From the NCBI RefSeq assembly GCF_039888675.1, contig NZ_JBDQQR010000001.1, positions 3,534,001-3,598,000 on the forward strand: 64,000 nucleotides of DNA, given 5' to 3'. Positions 63,132 through 64,000 of the stretch are shown here, piece by piece (positions within the stretch are counted from its first letter, which is position 1; every line of letters starts with the position of its first letter). Below the pieces are notes generated by a model. It was not told the DNA's origin. It saw nothing but the letters and a program-made list of their open reading frames with translations, and searched no databases. Source of the DNA: Mesorhizobium sp. CAU 1732. GTDB lineage: Bacteria; Pseudomonadota; Alphaproteobacteria; Rhizobiales; Rhizobiaceae. Both the position numbers and the translations under genes were made by a program.

Positions 63132-64000
63132 TCACGGTCGTATCCGGATCTCGACGAGCGCGTGGGTGCGTTTGGTCTCGATGTGCTCGATGGCGCGCGC
63201 AAGCACCTGCGGCAGTTCCTCGCCGTCGCTGACGAGCGCGGTCCATGCGCGGCTCGCCTCCGCTATCTTGGTGAAATCGGGGGTCGGCTTCAAAGAGGTG
63301 AGCGGCATGGAGTTGGCTTTCGCCGCGAAGCCATCCGGATAGATGCCGAGCACCGACTGGCGCACTGCACCCCATTCGGAGTTGTTGAGCACGAGGATGA
63401 GGACCGGCAGATCGAGCGCTTCCGCGATCTGGTGGCAGGCAGGTCCGTTGGAGAAGATGTACGAGCCGTCGCCCATGGTCGCCACGACGAGACGGTCGCG
63501 GTTGGCCAGCGACATGCCGAGCGCGGCGGGAAACGCCCAGCCGAGCCCGCCCGAATGGGGTTCCTGATACCAAGAATTCGCGTGGCTGAGCGTCAGCGGT
63601 GCGAGCGGACAACCAAGCTCGGACAACACTGCCGCATCGCGTTCGCCCAGCGCTTCCGACAGACAAAGGCTGACATAGTCCTTGGTCATCGGGGCGCCCG
63701 CCCCTGCGCGTGCCCCGTCGATCACCTGCGCGCGGGTTTCCTTCACACGAGCGGAGATAATCGGCCGACGCGCCGCGATGCGCGCGTTGGCCTCTTTCCG
63801 ATACGGCCCCAACCCGTTCGCAAGCGCGGCCAGACCGTCGGCGACATCGGAGACAAGGGAAACATGCGAGGCGAAATGCCGGACCGGGAAGCGGCCATAG
63901 AGCGGGTCGCGCCCGAGATGAATGATGCGGGCGTCGTCTCTCGGCTTGTGGATCTCAGGCGACCACGGCGCGAGACAGTCGATCACCAGGATGACGTCCG
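63132..64000 (-). CDS. Thiamine-diphosphate-dependent enzyme, acetolactate synthase-like (C-terminal part; 5' end beyond window)
   Basis: The visible ~289 residues hold the middle and ThDP-binding domains. The ThDP motif starts GDGSYIF and ends VLNN (GDG-x26-NN). HSGGLGWAFPAALGMSLAN precedes it. The family includes acetolactate synthase, benzoylformate decarboxylase and oxalyl-CoA decarboxylase. Location before a TRAP operon suggests it acts on the 2-oxo acid or similar compound taken up. The start lies beyond 64000. Confidence 0.88.
   Translation of the reverse strand, partial: DVILVIDCLAPWSPEIHKPRDDARIIHLGRDPLYGRFPVRHFASHVSLVSDVADGLAALANGLGPYRKEANARIAARRPIISARVKETRAQVIDGARAGAGAPMTKDYVSLCLSEALGERDAAVLSELGCPLAPLTLSHANSWYQEPHSGGLGWAFPAALGMSLANRDRLVVATMGDGSYIFSNGPACHQIAEALDLPVLILVLNNSEWGAVRQSVLGIYPDGFAAKANSMPLTSLKPTPDFTKIAEASRAWTALVSDGEELPQVLARAIEHIETKRTHALVEIRIRP

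Overview
The window is high-GC chromosomal DNA of an alphaproteobacterium, most likely of the order Hyphomicrobiales (Rhizobiales). Supporting signs are the sequence of RpoD and its position downstream of dnaG, carA and carB lying apart on the same strand, the GatB/YqeY-carA neighbourhood, small conserved proteins typical of the order, and GC-rich palindromic intergenic repeats. Codon use is uniform. No rRNA operon, CRISPR array, complete insertion sequence or intact prophage was seen. The one RNA gene found is a tRNA-Ile2 (CAU anticodon).

Layout. 1-1445: start of a molybdo-hydroxylase operon and its divergent TetR regulator. 1712-9614: envelope and secreted proteins (RTX/P-domain protein, SIMPL protein, a very repetitive OmpA-family protein, a small lipoprotein) among small housekeeping genes. 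9702-13812: YjbQ, an MFS exporter, two VOC proteins and their regulators. 13894-19376: rpoD and dnaG with a DUF1963 gene between them. 19542-28101: an MHYT-GGDEF-EAL enzyme, a Na/Pi cotransporter, 5-formyl-THF cyclo-ligase, GatB/YqeY, carA and a zinc metallopeptidase. 28285-34992: small conserved genes, an EamA exporter with its LysR regulator, a Fic gene behind a small antitoxin-like gene, a ParD-like/methionine aminopeptidase operon behind a 22-bp palindrome, and an isochorismatase-family hydrolase coupled to a GlxA-type regulator. 35147-43555: cell-wall enzymes (polysaccharide deacetylase, L,D-transpeptidase, D-Ala-D-Ala ligase) and several regulator/enzyme pairs, including a SugE/Gdx exporter under TetR control. 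43801-47283: carB.

47284-52062 is accessory and decaying: intergenic palindromes, a VapBC module, two frameshifted genes of integrative-element type (an AlpA regulator and the gene overlapping it), a MATE exporter, a divergent SDR/TetR pair in which both genes are broken, and a fragment of a drug/metabolite transporter.

52103-64000 is uptake and catabolism. A five-gene peptide/opine/nickel-type ABC transporter is followed by an M20 amidohydrolase and is divergent from a LysR regulator. Upstream lies a complete TRAP transporter (DctP-DctQ-DctM), preceded by a thiamine-diphosphate enzyme cut by the window edge. In both transporter operons a perfect 10-bp GC-rich hairpin follows the solute-binding-protein gene, which suggests the same way of making more binding protein than permease.

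The observation most likely to be new biology is the ParD-like/MetAP operon with its palindrome (32401-33435), followed by the Fic pair just downstream of it. The two loci are adjacent and on the same strand.
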